Below, one piece after another: positions 27,446-36,429 of a stretch of DNA of 64,000 nt; within the stretch, counting starts at the first letter, position 1, and the number at the start of each line of letters is the position of its first letter. Under the pieces are notes generated by a model, which saw only the letters and a program-made list of their open reading frames with translations, was not told the DNA's origin and made no database searches. The stretch comes from Methylobacterium sp. PvR107 (GTDB lineage Bacteria > Pseudomonadota > Alphaproteobacteria > Rhizobiales > Beijerinckiaceae). The translations under genes and the position numbers were made by a program. The stretch covers positions 2,298,501-2,362,500 of the forward strand of contig NZ_JAFIBW010000001.1 in the NCBI RefSeq assembly GCF_017833295.1, given 5' to 3'.

Positions 27446-27461
27446 TGTTTCACGTGGAACA
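27446..27461. promoter_or_regulatory. parS: parS centromere-like ParB-binding site
   Basis: TGTTTCACGTGGAACA fits the chromosomal parS consensus TGTTNCACGTGNAACA at every specified base, and 14 of its 16 bases are palindromic. ParB binds such sites to organise and partition the origin region. It is in the intergenic gap upstream of the radical SAM gene. parA and parB are not in the window. I noticed no other full match, but the window was not searched computationally. Confidence 0.82.
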
Positions 27462-27595
27462 TAACGCGAACAGACTGGAAGGCGGCGCCTTATTTTCAGG
27501 CAAATCCCCGCGCGGCGCGTCGCACGGTCGCGCTGGCGCCTTCCGGAGGCCGATCAATAGTTTACGGCGGCGCAGAATCGTCTAAGGGCGCGCTC

Positions 27596-28114
27596 ATGCT
27601 CTCTGCGGTGACCTTCCTGGCCGACCCGGCCGCTCCCGATGCGATCGATCGCCTGGCCGACACGCTCAGCGTGCTGGTCTCGGGTGTCGCAGGAGGCCTG
27701 ATCGGCGACGCCGTGATCGTTACCGGAGGCAGCAGCGAGGCCGTGGCGGCCGTCGCGGAGGCGACGGGCGCGACGCTGGTCCTGCACCGGGACGGCAATC
27801 CCTACGCGGCGGGCGCAGCCGCGGCGCGTCGGGACTGGATCCTGTGCCTCGAGGCCGGGGACGTCCCGGCCGAGGGCTGGATCCGGACCCTCGACCGCTT
27901 CGTCGGCACCGCCCGGCCCGAGACCGGGCTCGGCCGGCTCCAGCGCCCCGCAGCCGGATGGGCCGCCCGCCTCGCCGGCCGGATCGAGATCGTGGCCGGC
28001 GCCCGGCAGGCCCGGGCCGGGGATGTCGTCCGGCGGGAATCCCTGCGCGCCGGGGCGGTGTTCGCGCCGCGCCTCAAGGTCCGCCCGCTGATCGCGCGGA
28101 TCGACCGGGCCTGA
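27596..28114 (+). CDS. Small glycosyltransferase-like protein
   Basis: 172 residues from ATG 27596. The first half resembles a truncated GT-A glycosyltransferase: AVTFLADP, SVLVSG, an Ala-rich helix and WILCLEAGDVPAEGWI, which takes the place of the usual Asp-rich donor motif. The length is well below the 230-300 residues of complete GT2 enzymes and no second catalytic Asp is obvious, so activity is doubtful. It is a conserved-looking small protein of unknown role between the parS site and the permease. Confidence 0.6.
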   Translation: MLSAVTFLADPAAPDAIDRLADTLSVLVSGVAGGLIGDAVIVTGGSSEAVAAVAEATGATLVLHRDGNPYAAGAAAARRDWILCLEAGDVPAEGWIRTLDRFVGTARPETGLGRLQRPAAGWAARLAGRIEIVAGARQARAGDVVRRESLRAGAVFAPRLKVRPLIARIDRA

Positions 28115-28246
28115 AGAAGAATCTTGCGCAGCGCCACGTTGTTGTCGGTCACGCCTCCTCTACAACACCCTGAACGGTGTGAAGGATTTGCCGTCTCCGC
28201 ACCGCACGAGAACGCTGACCCGCTTCCGCCCTGAAAGGATGGTGCC

Positions 28247-29695
28247 ATGGATTCGTCGGGCCTGATGGGACGCAAATCGGTCGACGACATCCTCGAGAGT
28301 GGCGAAGGCGAACAGCAGCTCTCGAAAACGCTGGGCGCCCTCTCGATCACCGCGATGGGCATCGGCGCGATCATCGGCGCCGGCATCTTCGTGCTCACCG
28401 GCACGGCCGCCGCGCAATATGCCGGGCCGGGGATCATGCTCTCCTTCGTCCTCGGCGGGATCGCCTGCGCCTTCGTGGGCCTGTGCTACTCCGAGATGGC
28501 GGCGCTGATCCCGGTGGCGGGGTCGAGCTACACATACACCTACGCGACGCTGGGCGAGTTCTTCGCGTGGCTGATCGGCTGGGATCTGATCCTCGAATAC
28601 GCCATGGGGGCCGCCACCGTGGCGGTCGGCTGGTCGGGCTACGTGACGAGCATCCTCAAGGATGTCGGGATCGCGATCCCGGCGCAGTTCGCCCACGCCC
28701 CCGGCACGCCGATCGGAGGCGGCGGCACCGCCCTGTTCAACCTGCCGGCGGTGCTGATCGTGGCGCTGATCACGATCCTGCTGATGCGCGGCACCAAGGA
28801 ATCGGCGCGCTTCAACAACGTCATGGTGGCGGTGAAGCTGACCGTCGTGGTGGCGTTCATCGCGCTGGGCTGGGGCCATGTCGACACGGCGCATTGGAGC
28901 CCGCTGATCCCCGACAACGACGGCAGCTTCGGGCATTACGGCTACAGTGGCATCCTGCGCGGCGCGGGCGTCGTGTTCTTCGCCTTCATCGGCTTCGACG
29001 CGGTCTCGACCGCGGCCCAGGAGGCGCGGCGGCCGCAGAAGGACATGCCGATCGGCATCCTGGGCTCGCTCGCCGTCTGCACCATCCTGTACGTGCTGGT
29101 GGCGGCCGTGCTGACCGGGCTCGTGCCCTACAAGGATCTGAACGTCCCCGACCCGATCGCCAAGGGGGTCGACGTGATCGGCATCGGCTGGTTCGCCATT
29201 TTGATCAAGCTCGGGGCGCTGACCGGCCTGACGACCGTGATCCTCGTGCTGCTCTACGGCCAGAGCCGGATCTTCTTCACCATGGCCCAGGACGGCCTGC
29301 TGCCGAAGATGTTCTCCCACGTCCACCCGACCTACCAGACGCCCTATCGCAGCCAGGCGCTGATCGGGGCCGCGGTCGCGCTCGTCGCCGCCCTGGTGCC
29401 GATCAACATCCTGGGCGAGATGGTCAGCATCGGGACGCTCGCCGCGTTCATCCTGGTCTGCGGCTCGGTGATCTACCTGCGGCGGACCGACCGCCACATG
29501 AAGCGTCCGTTCCGGGTGCCCGCGGTGCCGGTGGTGCCGATCCTCGGCATCCTGTTCTGCCTGCTGCTGATGGTCGGCCTGCCGCTCGACACGTGGCTGC
29601 GGCTGGTCATCTGGATGGCGATCGGGCTCGTCATCTACTTCTTCTACGGCCGGAAGCACTCGGTGCTGCGCCGCAAGGAGGGGAACGCGGCGTAG
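28247..29695 (+). CDS. APC-family amino acid permease
   Basis: 482 residues with about 12 transmembrane helices. The APC consensus in the first helix is GIGAIIGAGIFVLTGTAAAQYAGPG, followed by SYTYTYATLGEFFAWLIGWDL and the conserved FFAFIGFDAVSTAAQEA region. This YhdG/cationic-amino-acid-transporter-like group imports amino acids with protons across the inner membrane. A polar N-terminus of about 30 residues is cytosolic. Substrate unknown. A family A repeat follows the stop. Confidence 0.93.
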   Translation: MDSSGLMGRKSVDDILESGEGEQQLSKTLGALSITAMGIGAIIGAGIFVLTGTAAAQYAGPGIMLSFVLGGIACAFVGLCYSEMAALIPVAGSSYTYTYATLGEFFAWLIGWDLILEYAMGAATVAVGWSGYVTSILKDVGIAIPAQFAHAPGTPIGGGGTALFNLPAVLIVALITILLMRGTKESARFNNVMVAVKLTVVVAFIALGWGHVDTAHWSPLIPDNDGSFGHYGYSGILRGAGVVFFAFIGFDAVSTAAQEARRPQKDMPIGILGSLAVCTILYVLVAAVLTGLVPYKDLNVPDPIAKGVDVIGIGWFAILIKLGALTGLTTVILVLLYGQSRIFFTMAQDGLLPKMFSHVHPTYQTPYRSQALIGAAVALVAALVPINILGEMVSIGTLAAFILVCGSVIYLRRTDRHMKRPFRVPAVPVVPILGILFCLLLMVGLPLDTWLRLVIWMAIGLVIYFFYGRKHSVLRRKEGNAA

Positions 29696-29723
29696 CGCAA
29701 CGGGCTGGTTCCGCAGCACAGCC

Positions 29724-29837
29724 CCGTCTTTCCGGAGCCGCGGAGGGGAGCCGGGAATCCATGGCCGCGCCCTGCCAGTATCTGTACGCCCTCCGGTTCC
29801 GGATTCCGGGCTCGCCTCCGGCGCCCCGGAAAGACGG
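29724..29837. repeat. Dispersed inverted-repeat element, family A, copy 4
   Basis: The left arm begins CCGTCTTTCCGGAGCCGCGG and the right arm ends CCGGCGCCCCGGAAAGACGG, inverse complements with few mismatches. It lies between the convergent permease and moaB genes and could terminate both. Confidence 0.85.
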
Positions 29838-29843
29838 TTCGTG

Positions 29844-30401
29844 TCACACCGTCAGACTCGCCCCGCGCCGCAGGTGCTCGTCGAGCCGGGGCATGATCTC
29901 CACGAAGTTGCAGGGCCGATGGCGGTAGTCGAGCTGCTGGGCCAGGATCCCGTCCCAGGCATCCCGACAGGCGCCCGGCGAACCCGGCAGGACGAAGACG
30001 TAGGTCGCCCGCGCCACCCCGGCGGTCGCCCGGGATTGCAGGGTCGAGGTGCCGATCTTGTCGTACGAGATCCGGTGGAACACCGCCGAGAAGCCGTCCA
30101 TCCGCTTCTCGAACAGCGGCTCCAGCGCCTCCGGGGTCACGTCGCGGCCGGTGAAGCCGGTGCCTCCGGTGCTGATCACCACGTCGATCCCCGGATCGCG
30201 CAGCCAGCCCTCCACCTGCTGGCGGATCGCCGGGATCTCGTCGGGCACGATCGCGCGGCCGGCCAGCCGGTGCCCGGCCTCCGTGAGGCGCTGGGTCAGC
30301 GTTTCGCCGGAGCGGTCGTCCTCCGGTCGGCGCGTATCCGAGACGGTGAGCACCGCGATGTTGAGCGGGATGAAGCGGCGGGGGTCGGGCTGGTCGGCCA
30401 T
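29844..30401 (-). CDS. moaB: Molybdopterin adenylyltransferase-like protein MoaB
   Basis: 185 residues from ATG 30401, GGAGAG eight bases upstream. MoaB/MogA fold: IAVLTVSDTR at the start, VVISTGGTGFTGRDVTPEAL in the middle and VFVLPGSPGACRDAWDGIL late. It adenylylates molybdopterin before molybdate insertion, or binds the pterin. It is distant from the other molybdenum genes of this window (48.8-51.5 kb). It is divergent from the isomerase gene. Confidence 0.94.
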   Translation of the reverse strand: MADQPDPRRFIPLNIAVLTVSDTRRPEDDRSGETLTQRLTEAGHRLAGRAIVPDEIPAIRQQVEGWLRDPGIDVVISTGGTGFTGRDVTPEALEPLFEKRMDGFSAVFHRISYDKIGTSTLQSRATAGVARATYVFVLPGSPGACRDAWDGILAQQLDYRHRPCNFVEIMPRLDEHLRRGASLTV

Positions 30402-30542
30402 GGCGGGGTCTCTCCGGGACAGGCCCCGATATGGGCCGCCCCGGCCCGGTTGTCGCCCCCGGCCCACCGCGTCCGTCCCGGCCCTTGCCGTGGGGCGAAA
30501 ACTCGGCTGTGCTCTCCCGGCCCTGTCGGAGATCCTGTCCCC

Positions 30543-31190
30543 ATGCACATGTACGGCAACTGGCGCTCGGCCGCCGCCTTCCGGGTGCGGATCGCGCTCA
30601 AGCTGAAGGGCATCGCCTACGAGGAGACCTTCATCGATCTCGACGCGGGCGATCAGCACAAGCCGGAATTCCGGAGGATCAACCCGCAGGGGGCGGTCCC
30701 GGCCCTGTTCGACGGCGAGGGTCCGCCCCTCACCCAGTCCCTGGCCATCCTCGACTACCTGGAGGAGACGAAGGGCGGCGTGCGGCTCCTGCCCGAGGAG
30801 CCGCGGGCGCGGGCGCGGGCGCGCTCCCTGGCGCAGGTCGTCGCCTGCGACACCCACCCGCTCTACGTGCCGCGGGTGCGCACCTTCCTGATGGAGCATT
30901 ACGGCCTGCCCCGGGAGCGGATGCTCGACTTCCTGCGCAATGCCTTCGAGACCGGCCTCAGGACCCTGGAGACGCGGCTCGGCACCGAGCCCGGGACCGG
31001 CCGGTTCTGCCAGGGCGACGCGGTGAGCCACGCCGATCTCTGCCTCGTCAGCCTCTGGGTCGGGACCGGCATCTTCGGCATCGACACGGCGCCCTACCCG
31101 ATTGTGGCACGGATCGCCGAGGCCTGCCTCGCCCTGCCGGAGGTCGCCGCGGCACATCCCCTGCGTCAGCCCGGCGCGCCCGGCGCGTGA
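30543..31190 (+). CDS. maiA: Maleylacetoacetate isomerase, GST zeta class
   Basis: 215 residues from ATG 30543; ATG 30549 is equally possible. Zeta-class glutathione S-transferase fold with the N-terminal thioredoxin-like domain (NWRSAAAFRVRIALKLKGI, NPQGAVPALFDG, LTQSLAILDYLEE) and an all-helical C-terminal domain. The family isomerises maleylacetoacetate to fumarylacetoacetate in tyrosine breakdown. The other genes of that pathway are not adjacent, so another glutathione-dependent isomerase role is possible. Cytosolic. Confidence 0.85.
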   Translation: MHMYGNWRSAAAFRVRIALKLKGIAYEETFIDLDAGDQHKPEFRRINPQGAVPALFDGEGPPLTQSLAILDYLEETKGGVRLLPEEPRARARARSLAQVVACDTHPLYVPRVRTFLMEHYGLPRERMLDFLRNAFETGLRTLETRLGTEPGTGRFCQGDAVSHADLCLVSLWVGTGIFGIDTAPYPIVARIAEACLALPEVAAAHPLRQPGAPGA

Positions 31191-31301
31191 TCCGCCGCGC
31201 GCGCACTGGTCACGCGGGCCGGCGGCAGGCAGATGTGGCAATCCGTTAGGCAGGACGTGTAAGCAGGCCGGCGATTTAATCCCGGTTCGGGGGAAGAAAG
31301 A

Positions 31302-32639
31302 GTGTCGATGGCATCCGTCGAGAACGAATCCGGCCTGCATCGCGTCGTCGTGGTCGGCGGCGGCGCGGCCGGATTGCAGCTTGTGACGAAGCTCGGCGAC
31401 AAGCTCGGTCGCGGCAAGCGCGCGCATGTCACGCTCGTCGACCGCGCCCGCACGCATATCTGGAAGCCGCTGCTCCACGAGGTCGCGGCGGGTAGCCTCG
31501 ATGTCGGCCACCATGCAGTCGATTACCTGCATCACGCGCACATGCACGGGTTCCGCTACCGGATCGGACAGATGACCGGCCTCGACCGGGAGGCGCGCAC
31601 GATCCAGCTCGCGGCGAGCCACGATTCCGAGGGGCGCGAGGTCACGCCGGAGCGCGCAGTGCCTTACGACACCCTCGTGATGGCGGTGGGGTCCACGACC
31701 AACGATTTCGGCACGCGCGGGGTCGCCGAGCACGCCATCGCCCTCGACACCCAGGATCAGGCGGTGCGCTTCCACCAGCGCCTCGTGAACGCCTCCCTGC
31801 GGGCGCACACGCAGGTCGGCCCGGTCCGTCCCGGCCAGCTTCACGTGACGGTGATCGGCGCCGGCGCCACCGGGACCGAGCTCGCAGCCGAGCTGCACCG
31901 GACCCTCCGCCACGTGGTCTCCACGGGCCTCGACAGGATCGACCCGGGCAAGGACATCCGCATCACCCTCGTCGAGGCCGCCGACCGGATCCTGCCGGCA
32001 GTGCCGCAGCGCCTCTCGGCGGAGGTGATGCAGCTCCTCAACAAGATCGGCGTGGATGTCCGCGTGAAGGCGCGGGTGACCGAGGTGCGGGCCGACGGCG
32101 TCCAGCTCGCCGACGGCACCTTCATCCCGTCGGAGCTGGTGGTCTGGGCGGCCGGCGTGAAGGCCCCGCCCTTCCTGCAGGGAATCGGCGGGCTGGAGAC
32201 CACGCGGACCAACCAGCTCGTCGTCACCCCGACGCTGCAGACGACCCGCGACCCCGACATCTTCGCGATGGGCGATTGCGCCTACCTGGTGGAGGCCGGC
32301 TCGGACACGCCAGTGCCGCCGCGCGCCCAGGCGGCGCACCAGCAGGCAAGCCACCTCATCGGCCAGATCCAGGCCAAGATCGACGGCAAGCCGCTGAAAC
32401 CCTTCAAGTACAAGGATTTCGGCTCGCTGGTGTCGCTCGGCGAGTATTCGACCGTGGGCAGCCTGATGGGCTTCGTGCGCGGCAAGAACATGCTGATCGC
32501 CGGTCTGTTCGCCCGGATGATGTACCGCTCGCTCTACAAGATGCACGAGCGGGCGCTCCACGGCACCGCCAAGACGGTGCTCGACACCCTCGCGCGCGCG
32601 CTTACCCGCCGTACCGAGCCGCGCGTGAAGCTGCACTAG
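31302..32639 (+). CDS. ndh: Type II NADH dehydrogenase (NDH-2)-like FAD oxidoreductase
   Basis: 445 residues from GTG 31302; ATG 31308 is also possible. Two nucleotide-binding folds: FAD site VVVVGGGAAGLQLVTKL at the N-terminus and NADH site VTVIGAGATGTELAAEL in the middle, plus the second FAD contact DIFAMGDCAY. The C-terminal LIAGLFARMMYRSLYKMHERALHG could be an amphipathic membrane anchor. It passes electrons from NADH to quinone without proton pumping. Monocistronic, followed by the EthD gene after 54 bases. Confidence 0.92.
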   Translation: MSMASVENESGLHRVVVVGGGAAGLQLVTKLGDKLGRGKRAHVTLVDRARTHIWKPLLHEVAAGSLDVGHHAVDYLHHAHMHGFRYRIGQMTGLDREARTIQLAASHDSEGREVTPERAVPYDTLVMAVGSTTNDFGTRGVAEHAIALDTQDQAVRFHQRLVNASLRAHTQVGPVRPGQLHVTVIGAGATGTELAAELHRTLRHVVSTGLDRIDPGKDIRITLVEAADRILPAVPQRLSAEVMQLLNKIGVDVRVKARVTEVRADGVQLADGTFIPSELVVWAAGVKAPPFLQGIGGLETTRTNQLVVTPTLQTTRDPDIFAMGDCAYLVEAGSDTPVPPRAQAAHQQASHLIGQIQAKIDGKPLKPFKYKDFGSLVSLGEYSTVGSLMGFVRGKNMLIAGLFARMMYRSLYKMHERALHGTAKTVLDTLARALTRRTEPRVKLH

Positions 32640-32693
32640 CTTGAGCTACGAGCCCGGGAGATCCGAGCCGTTTTCAAAGGGAGGATGAACTCG

Positions 32694-33005
32694 ATGATCC
32701 TGGTAAGCGTCATGTACCCGACCGGCCCGAGCTTCGACATGGGCTATTATCTCGGCCACCACATGCCGCTGGTGCGCGAGCGCTGGTCGTCGCTCGGCCT
32801 CCACGAGGCGAAGGTGGTCAAGGGCGCCGGCACGCCTGACGGCGGCGCCGCCCCGTTCCAGGTCATGGCCCTTCTGACCTTCGAGTCGACCGAGGCGTTC
32901 AAGAAGGCCGTGGCCGCCCATGGCGAGGAGATCTTCGCCGACATCCCGAACTTCACCCCGGCGCAGGCCCAGGTGCAGATCAACGACTTCGCGGAGAGCC
33001 CGTGA
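32694..33005 (+). CDS. EthD-domain protein
   Basis: 103 residues from ATG 32694, chosen because GGGAGG is nine bases upstream; the ATG at 32685 abuts that site. The whole protein is one ferredoxin-like EthD domain: ILVSVMYPTGPSFDMGYYLGHHMPLV at the start and an AQVQINDF end. The family is named for a gene in ethyl tert-butyl ether degradation but has many members of unknown role, some acting as small dimeric enzymes. Its stop overlaps the start of the next gene by four bases. Confidence 0.85.
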   Translation: MILVSVMYPTGPSFDMGYYLGHHMPLVRERWSSLGLHEAKVVKGAGTPDGGAAPFQVMALLTFESTEAFKKAVAAHGEEIFADIPNFTPAQAQVQINDFAESP

Positions 33006-33313
33006 TCGACATCGTCAAGGCGGTGCAGGCGGCCGATCCGAGCCTCGGCACCTACGTCATCGTTCTGCGAAACGACTCGCGGGCTCTCGACGGGCCGGAG
33101 CGCTTCACGCCGGACGCGCAGGCCTGGCTCGCCGCCAACGCCCCCGGTGGCCGCCTTGCCCGGGTGACGATCCAGCTCGCCCCCTACCCGGGGGCGGCGC
33201 CGGCCGAGCGCGCCGTGAGCGTTGCGGCCTTCGCGGAGGCCCGGGAACTCGCTGCCTTCGCCACGACCTGGACCGGGGATCCGCTGCCGGACGAGTCCGA
33301 GGATCCGATCTGA
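33002..33313 (+). CDS. Hypothetical protein coupled to the EthD gene
   Basis: 103 residues from a GTG overlapping the EthD stop (GTGA), with GGAGAG upstream. No known domain. It is soluble and acidic at the C-terminus, with an Ala-rich middle. The overlap suggests that the two products are made in proportion and work together. Confidence 0.6.
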   Translation: MIDIVKAVQAADPSLGTYVIVLRNDSRALDGPERFTPDAQAWLAANAPGGRLARVTIQLAPYPGAAPAERAVSVAAFAEARELAAFATTWTGDPLPDESEDPI

Positions 33314-33340
33314 ACCGGGTTCGCCCGGTCTCGGGTTCGC

Positions 33341-33440
33341 GCCGTCGTCACGAGCGCAGCGACGTGATCCAGGGCAACGCGACCTCGGAGCGCTTGGCGT
33401 CACCCTGGATCGCTTCGCACCGCTCGCAAACACGGCGGCG
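33341..33440. repeat. Inverted repeat, family C
   Basis: CGTCACGAGCGCAGCGACGTGATCCAGGG faces CCCTGGATCGCTTCG through GCTCGCAAACACGG around a short centre. A degenerate half-copy is at 55292-55324. It lies between the hypothetical gene and convergent hpnG. The type resembles the 'GATCCAGGG...CCCTGGAT' repeats common in Rhizobiales. Confidence 0.65.
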
Positions 33441-33465
33441 CTGAACGCGACAATCAGGGCTGGTC

Positions 33466-34164
33466 TCAGCCCAGGTCCGCCGGGATCCCGAGCGCCGGCC
33501 CGAGGCGCGCCCGGCACCGGCCGAGCGCCGCGAAGGCGGCGTTCGAGTCGCGGGCGAGCCGCATCAGGTCTCCCAGCCGCGCCCGGCCGCGGGCGAAGGC
33601 GAAGAACACCGCGGCGATGTCGGGCTCGCCATCCGCCGTGAGCGCCTGCGCGGCGAAGGCCGGCAGCGCCTGCCCGGCCGGATCGCAGATCACCCGCAGC
33701 GCCGCGAAGGGCAGGCCGTGCCGCCCGGCGAAAGCCGCAGCCACGTGCGATTCCATGTCGACGGCCGCCGCGCCGGTCGCGGCACGAAGCTCCGTCTTGC
33801 CGTCGACCGACAGGACGGCCGTATCGACGCCGGCGAGATCCGCCGGGATCACTCGAGGGCCGACATCCGACAGGGCGTTGAGGAGCAGGGCCGACAGGTC
33901 GAGATCGGCGGCGCGCCGCCCCTCCTCACCGACGACGCCGGTGCCGACCACCACGTCGCCCGGCTTGAGCGACGGGTCGAGGCCGCCGGCGATCCCGAAG
34001 CTCACCACGGCCCGGCAGCCGGGCGGCACGCGGGCATCGAGGAGTTGGCGCAGCCGGTGCGGATTGCCGCCGGCGCCCACCGCTTCGACCCCCTCCCCGG
34101 CCGCCATGCGGCGCTCGCGGGCGAGGCCGGTGACGGCCAGGACGGGTGCGGTGGGGTCGATCAT
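33466..34164 (-). CDS. hpnG: Adenosylhopane nucleosidase/phosphorylase HpnG
   Basis: 232 residues from ATG 34164. MTA/SAH-nucleosidase-like fold (LAVTGLARERRM, SFGIAGGLDPSLKPGDVVVG, AAAVDMESHVAAAFAGRHGLPFAALRVICDPA). HpnG removes adenine from adenosylhopane to give ribosylhopane on the way to bacteriohopanetetrol. It is last in the hopanoid run, 224 bases after shc. The radical SAM partner HpnH, which makes adenosylhopane, is not in the window. Confidence 0.9.
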   Translation of the reverse strand: MIDPTAPVLAVTGLARERRMAAGEGVEAVGAGGNPHRLRQLLDARVPPGCRAVVSFGIAGGLDPSLKPGDVVVGTGVVGEEGRRAADLDLSALLLNALSDVGPRVIPADLAGVDTAVLSVDGKTELRAATGAAAVDMESHVAAAFAGRHGLPFAALRVICDPAGQALPAFAAQALTADGEPDIAAVFFAFARGRARLGDLMRLARDSNAAFAALGRCRARLGPALGIPADLG

Positions 34165-34357
34165 GGTCCGCTGGTGGACCAGTCCGGCAAGGTCCGCAAG
34201 CAGGCGCGAACGCCGGGGGGCCGCAGGCGGTTGATCCGGCACGGGGCGGGATTCACCCGGTCCCGGGGGATCGCTGTCTGAAGGGGCCACGTGTCGGTTA
34301 CCGGGGCTCGCGGGTCGGTCACCCGGACGGCCGAACGCGCCGCATTCCGGTTCGGGC

Positions 34358-34382
34358 GGAGCCGGCCCCTCGGGCCGGCTCC
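34358..34382 (-). terminator. Strong hairpin immediately after shc
   Basis: GGAGCCGGCCC and GGGCCGGCTCC form a perfect 11-bp stem with a three-base loop, seven bases beyond the shc stop. There is no T run in the direction of transcription. It may partly separate hpnG from the rest of the operon, or protect the 3' end. Confidence 0.55.
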
Positions 34383-34388
34383 AACGCA

Positions 34389-36386
34389 TCACATGCCGAA
34401 CTGGACGCGCCGGCTGTTGGTGCGCTTCAGGTTGCGGAAGCGCGCCATCGCCCAGAGCGGGAAGAACTTCGGGTAACCATGATACCGCAGGTAGAACACC
34501 CGCGGGAAGCCCGTGGCCGTGTAGCGCTCCTCCTTCCAGAACCCGTCCGTGCCCTGCGTGCGGGTGAGGAAGTTGATGCCCCGGGTCACGGCCGGATCGT
34601 CGACGGCGCCGGCCGCCATCAGGGCGAGCAGCGCCCAGGCGGTCTGGGACGCGGTGGACGAGCCCGCCTCGAAGGCCGGGTCGATCTTGTAGGAATTGGC
34701 ATCCTCGCCCCAGCCGCCATCCGGATTCTGGATGCGGATCAGCCACGAGACCGCCCGCTGGATCCGCGGATCGGCCGGGTCGACACCCGCGGCGTTGAGG
34801 GCGCAGAGCACCGACCACGTGCCGTAGATGAAGTTCATGCCCCAGCGGCCGTACCAGGAGCCGTCCTCCTCCTGGTCGTTGAGGAGGTAGTTCACGCCGC
34901 GGTCGAGGGCGCGGGAGGTCTCGCGGGTCTCGCCGAGCTGCGCCAGCATCCCGACCACGCGGGCGGTCACGTCCGCGGTCGGCGGATCGAGCAGCGCGCC
35001 GTGATCCGAGAACGGGATGTGGTTGAGGTACATGTGGTTGTTGTCGGCGTCGAACGCCGCCCAACCGCCATCCTCCGACTGCAGCCCCTCGACCCATTCG
35101 CGGGCGCGGGCGATGGAGGCCTTGTAGTCCGGCATGCCGACGACGAGGCCGTGCTGGTGCATGGCCCGGTCCATGGCCATCACCACCACGGCGGTGTCGT
35201 CGAGGTCGGGGTAATGGGCGTTGGCGTACTGGAACGCCCAGCCGCCCGGTCGGACCTTCGGCTTGCGCGCAGCCCAGTCGCCGACGATGTCGAGCACCTG
35301 CCGGGGCTTCAGCCAGTCGAGGCCGGCGCGGGCCTGGGCCTCCGCCTCGGGGCCGCCGGCCTCCAGCAGCGCGTGGCTCGCGAGCGCCGTGTCCCAGACC
35401 GGCGAGACGCAGGGCTGGACATAGGCCTCGTCGGCCTTCTCCACGACGAGCTTCTCGATGGCGTCGCAGGCGACGCGGACCTGCGGGTGATCGGGGCGAT
35501 AGCCCATCACCTCGTACATCAGCACCGAGTTGACCATGGCGGGAAAGATCGCCCCCAGGCCGTCCTCGCCGTTCAGGCGCTCGCTGACCCAGGCGCGGGC
35601 CTTCTCCATGGCGCGCTGCCGGCCCTTGCGCGGCAGGTGGTTCTCGACGCGCTGCAGCACCCGGTCGATGAAGCCGAAGATCGGCGTCCACGGCCACGTG
35701 GCGTGCGGGGAGCCGGGCCAGGAGCGGACGCTCTCGGGCGGCGTCACGAACAGCTCCTGCACGCTGATTCCGCGCGGGTTCCGGGCCCGCGGCTTGGTCG
35801 CCTGGAGCACGAACAGCGGCACCACGGTGGTGCGCGCCCAGTAGCTGATCTTGTCGAGGTGGAAGGGGAACCACTTCGGCAGGAACATCACCTCGACCGG
35901 CATGACCGGCACGGCGCGCCACGGCACCTCGCCGTAGAGCGCCAGCATGAAGCGGGTGAAGACGTTGGCGTTGGCGGCGCCGCCGCGGGACAGGATGCCC
36001 TCGCGCGCCCGGCGCATGTGCGGCGCCTCGATGTCGTCGCCGATCATCTTGAGCGCGAAATACGCCTTGACCGTGCAGCTCATGTCGAATGGCCCCTCGT
36101 GGACGAGGGCCCAGCCGCCATGCCGGCCTTGCGTGCGGCGCAGGTAGTTGCCGATCTTGGCCTCGAGGCCGTCGGCGACCTGCGTGCCACGGAAATGGTG
36201 GAACAGCACGTACTCGGACGGGATCGTCGCATCCGCCTCGAGCTCGAAGCAGATATGCCCGTCGTCATGCGCCAGGGCGGCCAGCGCGCGCGTTGCATGC
36301 GCCACGCCGCGCTCGACATCGTCGAGCGAGATCCCCTGCGTCTTCGAGCGCTGCAGCGCCTCGACCTTGCTTACGGCCTCTCTCAT
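34389..36386 (-). CDS. shc: Squalene-hopene cyclase
   Basis: 665 residues from ATG 36386. It cyclises squalene to hopene and hopanol in the inner membrane. The catalytic DXDD motif is in YPDLDDTAVVV (middle of the protein). Several QW repeats are visible, for example EDGSWYGRWG, NPDGGWGEDANSY and GTDGFWKEERY. The conserved PRVFYLRYHGYPKFFPLWA end is intact. The gap to hpnE is 43 bases. A longer upstream frame lacks family similarity. Confidence 0.97.
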   Translation of the reverse strand: MREAVSKVEALQRSKTQGISLDDVERGVAHATRALAALAHDDGHICFELEADATIPSEYVLFHHFRGTQVADGLEAKIGNYLRRTQGRHGGWALVHEGPFDMSCTVKAYFALKMIGDDIEAPHMRRAREGILSRGGAANANVFTRFMLALYGEVPWRAVPVMPVEVMFLPKWFPFHLDKISYWARTTVVPLFVLQATKPRARNPRGISVQELFVTPPESVRSWPGSPHATWPWTPIFGFIDRVLQRVENHLPRKGRQRAMEKARAWVSERLNGEDGLGAIFPAMVNSVLMYEVMGYRPDHPQVRVACDAIEKLVVEKADEAYVQPCVSPVWDTALASHALLEAGGPEAEAQARAGLDWLKPRQVLDIVGDWAARKPKVRPGGWAFQYANAHYPDLDDTAVVVMAMDRAMHQHGLVVGMPDYKASIARAREWVEGLQSEDGGWAAFDADNNHMYLNHIPFSDHGALLDPPTADVTARVVGMLAQLGETRETSRALDRGVNYLLNDQEEDGSWYGRWGMNFIYGTWSVLCALNAAGVDPADPRIQRAVSWLIRIQNPDGGWGEDANSYKIDPAFEAGSSTASQTAWALLALMAAGAVDDPAVTRGINFLTRTQGTDGFWKEERYTATGFPRVFYLRYHGYPKFFPLWAMARFRNLKRTNSRRVQFGM

Positions 36387-36429
36387 AATCCTCGCCTCGA
36401 GCGGCCGCCTCGCGGCGGACGCGCATGCC

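Noticed and set aside
30402..32636. Long minus-strand extension of the moaB frame opposite the isomerase and NDH-2 genes
   Set aside because: Only the 185-residue part from ATG 30401 resembles MoaB; the rest is the antisense of two well-supported genes.
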